From Rathayibacter sp. Leaf185 (GTDB lineage: Bacteria > Actinomycetota > Actinomycetes > Actinomycetales > Microbacteriaceae): a stretch of DNA of 64,000 bases. The notes beneath the pieces are model-generated. The model ran no database searches. It saw only the letters and a list, made by a program, of their open reading frames with translations, and was not told the origin of the DNA. The DNA lies in contig NZ_LMPP01000001.1 in NCBI RefSeq assembly GCF_001423885.1, positions 1,456,134 through 1,520,133 of the forward strand, in the 5' to 3' direction. Both the position numbers and the translations under genes were made by a program. Positions 1 through 8,105 of the stretch are shown here, piece by piece. Numbering within the stretch: the first letter of the stretch is position 1; each line of letters starts with the position of its first letter.

Positions 1-180
1 CTCGGTGCGACGTCGACCGGCTCCGAGCTGCTGGCGCTGCGCGCACTCACGGAGGCGTCGCCGCGCGACATCCTCGCCGCGCACCCGGACGCCGTCCCGT
101 CCTGGCGCGCGGGCGACCCCGCCGCCACCTCCGCCCTGGCCGCCCTCGCCCTCCGCCGCGCCGGCCTCCGCGCCCGCTGA
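1..180 (+). CDS. C-terminal end of a cut-off unknown protein
   Basis: Frame 1 is open from the left edge to a TGA at 178-180 and gives 59 residues rich in Ala, Leu and Arg. Codon use has the strong GC third-position bias of the neighbouring genes, so this looks like the true tail of a gene that starts outside the window. No motif identifies the family. It is followed by about 130 nt without a gene that holds the promoter of the ABC exporter. Confidence 0.55.
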   Translation, partial: LGATSTGSELLALRALTEASPRDILAAHPDAVPSWRAGDPAATSALAALALRRAGLRAR

Positions 181-312
181 CCGGGCCATCCGACCGCCCC
201 CGCTGACCCGCCCCCGTCCCCCGGAGGGATGACCGACCGGAGCCCACGCGGATGACGGTGCGGGCCCACCGGGCGACGACCGCGACGGACCCGCCTCCGT
301 AGCGTCGGAGGC

Positions 313-1065
313 ATGCAGAACCAGACCTCCACCGTTGTGGCGCGCGTCGAGAACGTGCGCAAGCTCTACGGCTCCACGCCTCCCGTCGTCGCCCTCGACG
401 GCGTCACCCTCTCGATCGAGCGCGGCGAGTTCACCGCCGTCATGGGGCCGAGCGGCTCGGGCAAGTCGACCCTCATGCACGTGCTCGCGGGGCTCGACTC
501 CGCCTCCGAGGGCCGCGTGTTCCTCGGCGACGTCGAGATCACCGGGATGGGCGACGCCGAGCTCACCCTGCTCCGCCGCCGCAGCGTCGGCTTCGTCTTC
601 CAGGCGTTCAACCTCGTCCCGACCCTCGACGTGCGCGGCAACATCCGCCTCCCGTTCGAGCTCGACGGACGCTCCGTCACGGCCGAGGAGGAGGAGTGGA
701 TCGGACGCCTCATCGTCTCGCTCGGGCTCCGCGACCGGCTCACCCACCGGCCCTACGAGCTGTCGGGCGGTCAGCAGCAGCGTGTCGCCATCGCCCGGGC
801 GCTCGCCACGAGACCGCAGCTGATCTTCGCCGACGAGCCCACCGGCAACCTCGACTCCCGCACCGGCAGGGAGGTGCTGACCCTGCTGCGCGCCTCGACG
901 CGCGAGTACGGCCAGTCGATCGCGATGGTGACCCACGACCCGATCGCGGCGGCCTACGCCGACCGGATCGTGTTCCTCCGCGACGGGGTCGTCGTCGACG
1001 ACCGCCGGGGGATGAGCGCCGAGGAGGTCTCGCGCGCCATGCTCGAGATGGAGCGCGCGGCGTGA
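313..1065 (+). CDS. MacB/LolD-type ABC transporter ATP-binding protein
   Basis: A 250-residue cytoplasmic ATPase that powers the FtsX-like permease encoded next. Walker A GPSGSGKST is near residues 45-53, the Q-loop Gln near 97, signature LSGGQQQR at 150-157, Walker B LIFADEP at 170-176 and the switch His at 208. The short Q-loop to signature spacing and the text around FQAFNLVPTLDVRGN are typical of the MacB/LolD subfamily, which handles lipoproteins, antimicrobial peptides or envelope stress. TAGCGT at 300-305 lies 7 nt before the ATG, so a leaderless mRNA is likely; GGAGG at 307-311 is too close to act as a normal ribosome site. The substrate cannot be read from sequence. Confidence 0.93.
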   Translation: MQNQTSTVVARVENVRKLYGSTPPVVALDGVTLSIERGEFTAVMGPSGSGKSTLMHVLAGLDSASEGRVFLGDVEITGMGDAELTLLRRRSVGFVFQAFNLVPTLDVRGNIRLPFELDGRSVTAEEEEWIGRLIVSLGLRDRLTHRPYELSGGQQQRVAIARALATRPQLIFADEPTGNLDSRTGREVLTLLRASTREYGQSIAMVTHDPIAAAYADRIVFLRDGVVVDDRRGMSAEEVSRAMLEMERAA

Positions 1066-2465
1066 GCGGCGTCAGAACGGGTTCGCGGCAGGGCGGAGGC
1101 GCGGTCGTCACCGTCGCAGCGCTCTCGGCGGCGTTCGGCGGGATCCTCGTGCAGCTCATCACCGACCTCACCGCCGCCTTCGCGGCCGCCGGCCTCGAGG
1201 ACATCGGCCCGATCGGCCTCCTGCTCGCCGTCGTGGGCGCCGTCTTCTTCGGCATCGCGGTGTTCGTCGGAGGCATCGTCACGGCCAACGCGGTCTCGAC
1301 CGTCATCGCGGGCCGCACGCGGGAGATCGCGCTGCTGCGCCTGCTGGGCGCCTCAGGTCGCTCCCTCCGCGGCGAGATCGTGCGCGGCGGATTCCGCCAG
1401 GGCGCCCTCGGGGCCCTGATCGGCACGGTCGTCGCGGTCGTGCTGGTCGCCGGCGGCGCCGAGATCGCGTTCCAGACCGGCGCGCTCGATCGCTTCGACG
1501 TCCCTCTCGCCTCGCCGGGACTGATCCTCCCCGTGCTCGCCGTCATCGCCTCCACGGTCATCGCCTCCTGGTCGGGCTCCCGGCGCGTCCTCGAGGTCGC
1601 TCCGGCCCAGGCCGCGGGCTCCTCCGCCGAGCCGCGCTACGACGAGCTGCGCGGTCGACGCGGGCGCAACGCCGTCGCGATCGTGCTCGTCGTCGTCGGG
1701 TTCGTGCTCCTCGCGGGCGGAGTCGTGGTGGGCCTCGTCTCGCCCGCGGGTGTCCTGATCGGCCTGGTGGGCGGCATGGTCTCGTTCTCGGGAGTGATCC
1801 TCGGGGCGCCGGTGCTGCTGCCTCCGCTGACCTCGCTCGTGGGGAGGGCGTTCGGCCGAGGGCCGGTCGCGCGTCTCGCCTCGGCCAACGCGATCCGGAA
1901 CCCGGCACGCAGTGCTCGCGCCGTCATCGGACTCGTGATCGGAGTGACGCTGGTCACGATGTTCGCCGTCGCCGCCGAGACCTTCGGCACGGTCGTGCGG
2001 GCCTCGGGCGAGACGAATCCGGAGGTGATCGCGGCGCTCGAGCAGTTCATCTCGGCCAGCACCGCGGTGATGAGCGTGCTGCTCGGCTTCTCGGTCGTGC
2101 TCGCGGCGGTCGGCATGGTGAACACGCTGTCGCTGAGCGTGCTGCAGCGCCGGCGAGAGCTGGGGCTGCTCCGGGCGCTCGGACTGACGGCCTCGCAGGT
2201 GCGCTCGATGGTGGTCCTCGAGGCGGCGCAGATGATCGTCGCGGCGACCCTCCTCGGTCTCGTCCTCGGCATCGCCTACGGATGGAGCGGCGCGATCGCG
2301 GTGTTCGGCTCGCTGAGCGGCGTCGGCCTGCTGGCGCCGGCCATCCCCGTGCCCGTGCTCGCCGCCGTGGTCGTCGTCGGCACGGTGATCACCGTCGTCT
2401 CGGCGGTCCTGCCCGCGCGCCGGGCGACCCGCGTGACTCCGGTCGCGGCCCTCGCCGTCGCCTGA
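1062..2465 (+). CDS. FtsX-like ABC transporter permease
   Basis: Partner permease (467 aa) of the preceding ATPase. I chose the GTG at 1062 because it overlaps the ATPase stop as GTGA, indicating translational coupling; the open frame extends further upstream but only as a shadow. It carries two FtsX modules, each with the conserved cytoplasmic RREL/REIALLRxLG-type element (REIALLRLLGA and RRELGLLRALG) between membrane segments. There are about eight hydrophobic segments in total. The large extracytoplasmic domain of full MacB permeases is much reduced, which suggests a mechanotransmission-type exporter with a small outside domain. The first about 15 residues before the first membrane segment are polar. 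Confidence 0.9.
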   Translation: MSGVRTGSRQGGGAVVTVAALSAAFGGILVQLITDLTAAFAAAGLEDIGPIGLLLAVVGAVFFGIAVFVGGIVTANAVSTVIAGRTREIALLRLLGASGRSLRGEIVRGGFRQGALGALIGTVVAVVLVAGGAEIAFQTGALDRFDVPLASPGLILPVLAVIASTVIASWSGSRRVLEVAPAQAAGSSAEPRYDELRGRRGRNAVAIVLVVVGFVLLAGGVVVGLVSPAGVLIGLVGGMVSFSGVILGAPVLLPPLTSLVGRAFGRGPVARLASANAIRNPARSARAVIGLVIGVTLVTMFAVAAETFGTVVRASGETNPEVIAALEQFISASTAVMSVLLGFSVVLAAVGMVNTLSLSVLQRRRELGLLRALGLTASQVRSMVVLEAAQMIVAATLLGLVLGIAYGWSGAIAVFGSLSGVGLLAPAIPVPVLAAVVVVGTVITVVSAVLPARRATRVTPVAALAVA

Positions 2466-2482
2466 GTCCCGGGCCTCCAGCG

Positions 2483-3091
2483 TCAGACCACCGAGAAGCC
2501 CTCGGCGAGCCGCTCGCGGCCGCTGAGGGCCATCAGGAGCTCCTCCGCCCGCCCGGAACGAGCGGCCAGAGCGCCGGTGAGCGCGCAGCACGCCTCCACC
2601 GCTGCGGCAGGCAGTGCGTGCGGGATCCCGGTCGCCCGTGACAGGTCGATCGTGTGCACGACCAGCTCGAGCACACGGGTGCGGAGGTACTCGCCGAGCC
2701 CGATGCCGTGGCCGCCGATCGAGACGAGGCGGTCGCGGCGCTGCTCGGCGACGAGGGTCGTCGCGCGGAGGATCGCCTCGGCGACCACCTGTCCCGGCGC
2801 GTCGCCGAGCCGCACTCCCGCCTCGACTCCGCGCCGCGCGACCTCTCCCGGGTCGGCGACGGTGCCGGCGAGCGCACGGTAGTAGGCGGGGGCGTCGTCG
2901 ATCGTGCTGCGCCCGGGGTCGTCGGCGAGGAGGTAGGTCTCGACGGTGAGGATCGCGCGCGCCGTGTGACCGGCGAGCCCCCGCACGTCCCAGTCGCCGA
3001 GTCCGGGGCGCGTCCACTGGTCGTCCTCGATCTGCTCGAGCAGGCGGAGGAACGCGGTGGCGGAGCTCTCGAACATCGCGGCACTGTCCAT
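2483..3091 (-). CDS. Mycothiol-dependent maleylpyruvate-isomerase-like (DinB fold) protein
   Basis: A 202-residue protein of the DinB/maleylpyruvate isomerase superfamily found widely in mycothiol-making actinobacteria. The pattern W-x-x-P-G-L-G-D-W-D-V-R-G-L-x-x-H near the N-terminus and the helix VLELVVHTIDLSRATG later in the chain are typical; the family binds a metal through His residues on these helices. The frame is open to 3163. I prefer the ATG at 3091 (alternative at 3100) because homologous N-termini begin shortly before the first helix. The gene is divergent from the acetyltransferase at 3156. Substrate unknown; a role in small-molecule detoxification is inference. Confidence 0.75.
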   Translation of the reverse strand: MDSAAMFESSATAFLRLLEQIEDDQWTRPGLGDWDVRGLAGHTARAILTVETYLLADDPGRSTIDDAPAYYRALAGTVADPGEVARRGVEAGVRLGDAPGQVVAEAILRATTLVAEQRRDRLVSIGGHGIGLGEYLRTRVLELVVHTIDLSRATGIPHALPAAAVEACCALTGALAARSGRAEELLMALSGRERLAEGFSVV

Positions 3092-3155
3092 GGACCACAT
3101 GCTGGCACGCGGTCTGGACTCCTCCGCTCCCGCCGAGGGACCCCAGAATGGCCGG

Positions 3156-3752
3156 GTGAGCATCCACCGTCCCGTCCCCGCCGCGCTGACCGGGCGCGTC
3201 GTCGTCCTCGAGCCGCTGGCCGACGAGCACGTCGAGCCTCTCTTCCGCGCGATCGCGCGCCCCGAGGTCTTCGCCGGCGGGTACGGAGGCGGACCTGCCG
3301 GTCTGCCGGAGTCGCTCGAGGATTTCGGCGGGTTCGTCCGCCGCTACTACCCATGGGCGACCGGGAACCCCTACGCGGTGCTGCTCGGCGGCCGCGTGGT
3401 CGGAACCACCTCCCTCGCCGACTTCGACGAGAGGAAGGAGGCGGCGCACCTCGGCTGGACCGCCTACGCCCCGGAGGTCTGGTCGACCGCGGTCAACCCG
3501 GACGCGAAGCGGCTCCTGCTCGGGCTCGCGTTCGACAGCGGCTATTCCCGGGTGAAGCTGCAGGCCGACGCCGCCAACGCGCGGTCGCGCGCCGCGATCC
3601 TCCGTCTGGGGGCGGTGCTCGAGGGCGTCCTGCGCCACGACCAGCGCCGGGCCGACGGCTCATGGCGCGACACCGCGGTGCACTCGATCCTGGTGGAGGA
3701 GTGGCCCGCGGTGCGCGATGCGCTCGACCGGCGCATCGACGCGCTGCAGTAG
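3156..3752 (+). CDS. GNAT family N-acetyltransferase (RimJ/RimL-like)
   Basis: A 198-residue acetyltransferase. It begins with the typical L-x-G-R-V-V-L-E-P-L strand, has the acceptor-binding middle with LGWTAYAP-type sequence, and ends with NARSRAAILRLGAVLEGVLR, the conserved Asn-x-Arg-S-x-x-x-x-x-x-x-LGF/A element of the RimL-like subgroup that packs against acetyl-CoA. The family acetylates protein N-termini or small amines. The frame is open from 3057, but GTG 3156 fits the family N-terminus and lies 6 nt after CAGAAT (3144-3149), a -10-like box that would give a leaderless mRNA. Confidence 0.85.
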   Translation: MSIHRPVPAALTGRVVVLEPLADEHVEPLFRAIARPEVFAGGYGGGPAGLPESLEDFGGFVRRYYPWATGNPYAVLLGGRVVGTTSLADFDERKEAAHLGWTAYAPEVWSTAVNPDAKRLLLGLAFDSGYSRVKLQADAANARSRAAILRLGAVLEGVLRHDQRRADGSWRDTAVHSILVEEWPAVRDALDRRIDALQ

Positions 3753-3853
3753 AGCCTCGGAGGGCGCGCGATCAGGATCGGCGCGACCTAGCAAGGGCGG
3801 GGTGGCCGCGCAACGGGGATGCCCGTGTCGGACCCGAGGAGTATCAAGGACGT

Positions 3854-4222
3854 ATGGAACGCATCCACTACGCGGGCAGCTCGGTGCTCACCGGCACGGC
3901 GATCGCTCGAGCCCTCGTGCGGTACGCCGAGGCTCTCGCCCTGCGGAAGGGTTCGATGACCGTCGAGATCCCGGTGCGCCGCGCCTCCGGGGGTGACGGC
4001 CGTGCATCCCTGCTCATCGGGCCGGCCAGTCAGCTGTTCTCGGAGTCGGAGGAGGGCGGCGGCGACGAGATCGTCGACGACGAGCTGGTGGCACGGCTGA
4101 CACGCGAGGCCGACGGGCTCGGAGTGTCGCGTCCGATCACCGAGACCGACTCGGACGAGGGCGCGATGCACGTGCCCGACTTCGACATCCCGCACTTCCA
4201 CGACGACGAGGGCGCCCGCTGA
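3854..4222 (+). CDS. Conserved actinobacterial protein of unknown function
   Basis: A 122-residue acidic cytoplasmic protein with no signal peptide or membrane segment. The ATG at 3854 is preceded by AAGGA at 3846-3850. The N-terminal half looks like a small alpha/beta domain (YAGSSVLTG, then a helix with ALVRYAEALA). The C-terminus is a low-complexity acidic tail ending in an Asp/His-rich stretch. It precedes two other small unknown genes that share the same style (short, acidic, no leader). I do not recognise a function. Confidence 0.7.
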   Translation: MERIHYAGSSVLTGTAIARALVRYAEALALRKGSMTVEIPVRRASGGDGRASLLIGPASQLFSESEEGGGDEIVDDELVARLTREADGLGVSRPITETDSDEGAMHVPDFDIPHFHDDEGAR

Positions 4223-4310
4223 GCATCCTCAGCACGCCCGGTACACTCGCGACGCCGCCATCGACCATGACTCCGTCGCAGTGGCGCGAACTCGAAAGGA
4301 CACCTCTCTG

Positions 4311-4640
4311 ATGGGCCGACTGATCTACGACTCGACCCTCGAGGCCGACTTCGACGACCGCCTGCTCGCGCACCTCCAGATCGTCATCGGCTCGAAGCTC
4401 GCCCGCAACGAGTCCTTCTACTTCTCGTGGAAGGACTCGCAGGCCGTCGGCGACGGACGCACGTCGATCTGGCTGCACCCGGCGATCCCGCTGCGGTTCA
4501 AATACCACGGCGGTCGCGCACCCGCGATCAACGCCGAGTGGATCAGGCAGCTGATCTCGGACTCGCACACCGCTCACGGGCTCCGCATCAGCGAGGAGCC
4601 CCGCGGCGCGAGCCGCCCGACCGAGGAGGGCGTGCTGTGA
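4311..4640 (+). CDS. Small conserved protein (DUF7882-like), unknown function
   Basis: A 109-residue protein with a distinctive conserved core: LLAHLQIVIGSKLARNES, then FSWKD, then WLHPAIPLRFKYHGG. I associate this with a small family of unknown function common in Microbacteriaceae (likely DUF7882); that assignment is from memory and should be checked. GAAAGGA about 12 nt before ATG 4311 serves as ribosome site. The next gene starts inside its stop codon (GTGA at 4637-4640), so the two are translated together. Confidence 0.8.
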   Translation: MGRLIYDSTLEADFDDRLLAHLQIVIGSKLARNESFYFSWKDSQAVGDGRTSIWLHPAIPLRFKYHGGRAPAINAEWIRQLISDSHTAHGLRISEEPRGASRPTEEGVL

Positions 4641-4843
4641 AGCGGGTCGAGATCACCTACGGCGGCCAGCCGTACAGCCTGCACGACACCACGGCCGCCG
4701 AGGTGCGAGAGAGCGTCGAGAAGGCGCTCGACGGCTCGGCGTCGCGGTGGCTCTCGGTCAACCAGGGCGAGGGGGAGCCGCGCGAGACGTCGATCCTCAT
4801 CACTCCGGGAGTCGCGTTCGCGGTCGCCGACGTCGCTCACTGA
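4637..4843 (+). CDS. Small unknown protein coupled to the preceding gene
   Basis: A 68-residue protein starting at GTG 4637, overlapping the previous stop by 4 nt. It begins with a beta-hairpin-like KRVEITYGGQPYSL stretch followed by a helix (VRESVEKALDG) and a second strand pair (ILITPGVAFAVADV). No signal peptide or cysteines. Its only clue is the tight coupling to the DUF7882-like gene, so it probably acts with that product. Function unknown. Confidence 0.75.
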   Translation: MKRVEITYGGQPYSLHDTTAAEVRESVEKALDGSASRWLSVNQGEGEPRETSILITPGVAFAVADVAH

Positions 4844-4868
4844 TCGGCAGTCCCCTGCGGAGGGCTTT

Positions 4869-4939
4869 CGGCTCGTGAAATCGCGTCGGGCTCGTGAGAA
4901 TCCGCGATTCCTGCGAGCCGAACGGGATTCTGCGAGCCG
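4869..4939. repeat. Dispersed nested palindrome, GGCTCG family, copy 1
   Basis: A 71-nt element made of nested inverted repeats: an outer GGCTCG...CGAGCC pair and an inner GGCTCG...GAATC...GATTC...CGAGCC pair. A second, clearly related copy lies at 32305-32375. It sits between the end of the small gene at 4843 and the lipoprotein start at 4996, and occupies nearly the whole gap. The RNA from either strand would fold into a long hairpin. There is no U-run, so it is not a classic terminator. Confidence 0.75.
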
Positions 4940-4995
4940 GAGATGCCTCGGAGGATCGCGGTGGCCGAGCGCAGGGTCACGCTAGGGTCGGGGGC

Positions 4996-5451
4996 GTGAA
5001 GCAGACGCGAGCGGCCGCTGTCCTCCTGACGGTGCTGGCGCTCGCCGGCTGCACGGCTCCGGCTCCGGAGGAGACCGCTGATTCGTCGGCCGCGGCGCGC
5101 GAGGAGTCGCGCGACAGAGTGACGGCCCTCGTCGAGTCGCTCACCGGTCCCCAGGTCGACACCTTCGCGTTCGCGCGCGAGGCGAGCGACGCGGGGGCGG
5201 AGGGCGTCGACCTGATCGGCATCGCCTCCTACGACGCCGAGACGCCCGAGGGCGCGTTCGGCACGCTGTCGTTCCGGACGCCGGTCGATGCGACGGCGTT
5301 CCCCGACGCGGGGGCCGACGCGTTCTGCTTCGAGGTGTACTTCTCGGCCGCCGGGCCGGTCGCGAGCGACGACTCCGGCGACGGCACCGTCGGCACCATC
5401 GAGTGCCCGGACGACGCGACCGTGATCACGCCGCCGCCGGCGGAGGGCTAG
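4996..5451 (+). CDS. Putative lipoprotein, unknown function
   Basis: A 151-residue exported lipoprotein: Lys/Arg start, hydrophobic run, and lipobox LAGC with Cys19 as lipidation site. The mature part begins with a Thr/Pro/Glu/Ala-rich linker and then a small domain with two cysteines (FCFEV and ECPDD) that could form a disulfide. GTG 4996 is chosen because it gives a proper signal peptide and lies 7 nt after TAGGGT (4983-4988), so the mRNA is probably leaderless; the frame is open from 4894. Its stop overlaps the stop of the convergent hydrolase by 4 nt. Confidence 0.85.
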   Translation: MKQTRAAAVLLTVLALAGCTAPAPEETADSSAAAREESRDRVTALVESLTGPQVDTFAFAREASDAGAEGVDLIGIASYDAETPEGAFGTLSFRTPVDATAFPDAGADAFCFEVYFSAAGPVASDDSGDGTVGTIECPDDATVITPPPAEG

Positions 5452-6134
5452 GCCGACACCGCCTTCACGACGGCCTTCAGCGTCCCCGGGTCGCCGAGGA
5501 TGCGGAAGTGCCCACCGGTCTCGATCCGCACGTTGGCCGCTCCCTCGAGCCTGCTGCCCTCGGGGATGTGCGGGTCGAAGAGTCCGTAGACCGAGGTGAT
5601 GCGGGCGTTCGCCTCGGGGCGGCTCGACAGCAGCAGAGTCGTCGCGTCGCGCGGCGAGAACGAGCGGAGGCTCTTCAGCGGCAGGTAGGCGGCGTACCGC
5701 GAGCCGCCGAACGGGGTCGAGACCGCGACCATCCGGTCGACGCGACCCTCGGGATCGAGCTCGGTCATCACGTACTTGCCGATCAGCCCGCCCTTGCTGT
5801 GCGCGACGACGACGACTCCGCGGAGGTCGTGCTCGGCCAGATAGGCGGCGACGTCCTCGGCGGTCCGCACCACCGGCCGGCCGTTGCGGCCGAGGCTCGT
5901 CAGCACGTGCAGCGGGTGGCCGTGCTCGTGCAGCGGGTCGATGATCGGGCGGAGGAAGGACCACGTCTCCCAGATCCCGGGGAGCACCAGGATCGGCCGC
6001 AGGTCTCCGGTGAGGTAGTCGTCGGGCGCGCGGCGCGAGACGAACCCGCGCACCTGCCAGGCGACGGCGTAGGCGTAGTCCTGCGCCCACCAGACGGCGT
6101 CGCGCAGCAGAGTCCTCAGGCGCACCGCTCTCAC
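5448..6134 (-). CDS. Esterase/lipase-like alpha/beta hydrolase
   Basis: A 228-residue hydrolase of the lipase/PGAP1-like type. After the oxyanion strand (LVLPGIWETW) comes the nucleophile elbow AHSKGG, typical of esterases acting on lipid-like substrates, and near the C-terminus TGGHFRILGDP supplies the His. GTG 6134 overlaps the stop of the upstream hydrolase as GTGA, so both are made from one mRNA. The alternative GTG at 6125 is less likely. The C-terminal stop codon (CTA on the plus strand at 5448-5450) overlaps the convergent lipoprotein stop, leaving no room for a terminator between them. Confidence 0.85.
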   Translation of the reverse strand: MRAVRLRTLLRDAVWWAQDYAYAVAWQVRGFVSRRAPDDYLTGDLRPILVLPGIWETWSFLRPIIDPLHEHGHPLHVLTSLGRNGRPVVRTAEDVAAYLAEHDLRGVVVVAHSKGGLIGKYVMTELDPEGRVDRMVAVSTPFGGSRYAAYLPLKSLRSFSPRDATTLLLSSRPEANARITSVYGLFDPHIPEGSRLEGAANVRIETGGHFRILGDPGTLKAVVKAVSA

Positions 6135-6904
6135 CGGGCCACCGGCTCGAGGTCGTCGGCGAAGCGCGCGAGGGCGCGGGCCAGCGGCTCCGCCTCGGTC
6201 CGCGGCACGACATGGCGGGAGGAGCGCATCTCGAGCAGCCGGCCGTCGGAGGCGTGGGCGACGAGCCGCTCGCACCAGTCGCGGGCGCCGACCGGGTCGT
6301 CGACGCCGCGGACGACGAGGACGGGCCGGGTGACCGCGGCGAGCCTCCGCTGGATCGGGTAGTGCAGCATCTCGGGGAGCTGCCGGAGGTACCAGCGGAC
6401 TCCTCCGCGCAGGTAGTCGGTGAGGACCAGCAGATCGACGGGAAGCGGCTCGCCGAGGGTGTCGCGGCCGAGCGCGAGGGCCTGCTGCAGTGCGGTGGGG
6501 CGCTGGGGATCGACGACCGGGCCGATCAGGACGACTCCGTCGACGAGCTCGGGAGAGCGGGCGGCGAGCTCGACCGCGACCTGGCTGCCCATCGAGTGGC
6601 CGACGACGACCGCGCTCGAGACGCCGCGGTCGGCCAGCACGCGACCGACGAGGCGGGCGTGATCGGCGATGCCGACGCGCTGCTCCGGTGCGCGGTTGGA
6701 GCCGAAGCCGGCCAGATCGACGGCGATCACCCGCCCGTGCTCGCGGAGGTGGACGGCGAGCTGCGAGAACGTGTGGTGGGACATCCCGATCCCGTGGACC
6801 AGCACGAAGGTGCGTGCGGCGTCGGCGCGGCCGGTGGCGTAGGAGCGGAGCTCGATCCCGTCGAACACGTGGCGCACGGAGGGATCGCGTCGGCGGAGGG
6901 GCAT
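6131..6904 (-). CDS. Alpha/beta fold hydrolase
   Basis: A 257-residue alpha/beta hydrolase. VHGIG forms the oxyanion region near residues 36-40, GHSMGS carries nucleophile Ser104, DDPV near 207 probably gives the acid and SRHVVP the catalytic His. The enzyme class covers esterases, C-C hydrolases and haloperoxidase-like proteins; the substrate is not evident. The start ATG 6904 is 6 nt after TACCCT on the minus strand (plus positions 6911-6916), which suggests a leaderless mRNA for this two-gene operon with the lipase-like gene. Confidence 0.88.
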   Translation of the reverse strand: MPLRRRDPSVRHVFDGIELRSYATGRADAARTFVLVHGIGMSHHTFSQLAVHLREHGRVIAVDLAGFGSNRAPEQRVGIADHARLVGRVLADRGVSSAVVVGHSMGSQVAVELAARSPELVDGVVLIGPVVDPQRPTALQQALALGRDTLGEPLPVDLLVLTDYLRGGVRWYLRQLPEMLHYPIQRRLAAVTRPVLVVRGVDDPVGARDWCERLVAHASDGRLLEMRSSRHVVPRTEAEPLARALARFADDLEPVAR

Positions 6905-7060
6905 GGGCCCAGGGTAGGCAGCCGCCGGGCGCGGGCGCGCGGGGATGCGCCGCGGTGGGCGCGTGGGCTAGGGCCCGCTGTCAACCGCCTCCGCTGCCCG
7001 CGGGGCGTGCCTAGCCTCGGAGGACGGTGGCACTCGCGCCGCCCGCGGAGGGACCATCAC

Positions 7061-8077
7061 ATGCGCATCGCGATCGTCGGGGCGACGGGCAATCTGGGCA
7101 CGGCGCTGCTGCGGCGGCTGCAGGGCGAGCCGTCGGTGGAGGAGATCGTCGGGGTGGCGCGCCGCGCCGCCCGGCCGGAGTCGCCCGAGTACCGAGGCGT
7201 GCGGTGGGTCGAGGTGGATGTCGCGTCGAGCGAGGCGCCGCGGCTGCTCCGCGAGGCGTTCACGGGGATGGACGCGGTCGTGCACCTCGCGTGGGCGCTG
7301 CAGCCGAGCCACGACGAGCCGTTCCAGCGGCTGGTCGACGTCGGAGGCACCGCCGCGGTGCTGGAGGCGGCCGCCGCGGCGGGCGTGGCCCAGGTGGCCG
7401 TCGCCTCCTCCGTCGGGGCCTACAGCTCCGCACCGAAGTCGATCCGGGTCGACGAGAGCTGGCCCACGGGCGGGCTGCACACCTCGACCTACAGCCGGCA
7501 CAAGGCGGCGAACGAGCGCGCGCTCGACGCGTTCGAGGCGGCGCATCCGGAGGTGGTCGTCACCCGGCTGCGCCCGGGCCTCGTGTTCCAGCGCGGGGCG
7601 GCGACCGAGATCGCGGGCCTGTTCGCCGGGCCGCGGTACCCGACGCGCTGGCTGAAGGCGGTGAAGCCGCCGGTGCTGCCGCTGCCGCGCACGCTGATCT
7701 TCCAGGGGGTGCACGCCGACGACGTCGCCGACGCGTTCTGGCGGGTGCTCGACCAGCGGGCCGGGGGCGCGTTCAACATCGCGGCGGAGCCGGTGCTCAC
7801 TCCGCAGCGTCTCGCCGACGCGTTCGGCGCGCGCCTGGTGACGGTGCCCTTCGGGCTCCTTCGCTCGATCGTGACCGCCACCTGGCACCTGCGCCTCCAG
7901 CGCACCGACGCCGGCTGGCTCGACATCGCGGGCAACATCCCGGTGATGTCGACCGAGCGGGCGCGCACGGTGCTCGGCTGGGAGCCGACCGTCACCGCCG
8001 AGGAGGCACTGCGCGAGCTGGTCGCCGGCCTGGGTGACCGCGCGACGGTCGCCGGCTCACCGCCGCTGCGCGGCTGA
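7061..8077 (+). CDS. NAD-dependent epimerase/dehydratase family protein
   Basis: A 338-residue extended short-chain dehydrogenase. The nucleotide-binding GATGNLG is at residues 7-13, and the active-site set appears as ASSVGAYSS with the YSRHK (Tyr-x-x-x-Lys) motif. Sugar-nucleotide epimerases, cinnamoyl-CoA reductases and related enzymes share this layout, and the substrate cannot be told. The ATG at 7061 has GGAGGGA upstream. A promoter-like pair TCAACCGCCT (6981-6990) and TAGCCT (7012-7017) resembles the one before the lipoprotein at 11224. Confidence 0.88.
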   Translation: MRIAIVGATGNLGTALLRRLQGEPSVEEIVGVARRAARPESPEYRGVRWVEVDVASSEAPRLLREAFTGMDAVVHLAWALQPSHDEPFQRLVDVGGTAAVLEAAAAAGVAQVAVASSVGAYSSAPKSIRVDESWPTGGLHTSTYSRHKAANERALDAFEAAHPEVVVTRLRPGLVFQRGAATEIAGLFAGPRYPTRWLKAVKPPVLPLPRTLIFQGVHADDVADAFWRVLDQRAGGAFNIAAEPVLTPQRLADAFGARLVTVPFGLLRSIVTATWHLRLQRTDAGWLDIAGNIPVMSTERARTVLGWEPTVTAEEALRELVAGLGDRATVAGSPPLRG

Positions 8078-8105
8078 GGGCCGCAGCGGGCAGGGCCCCG
8101 AGTCC

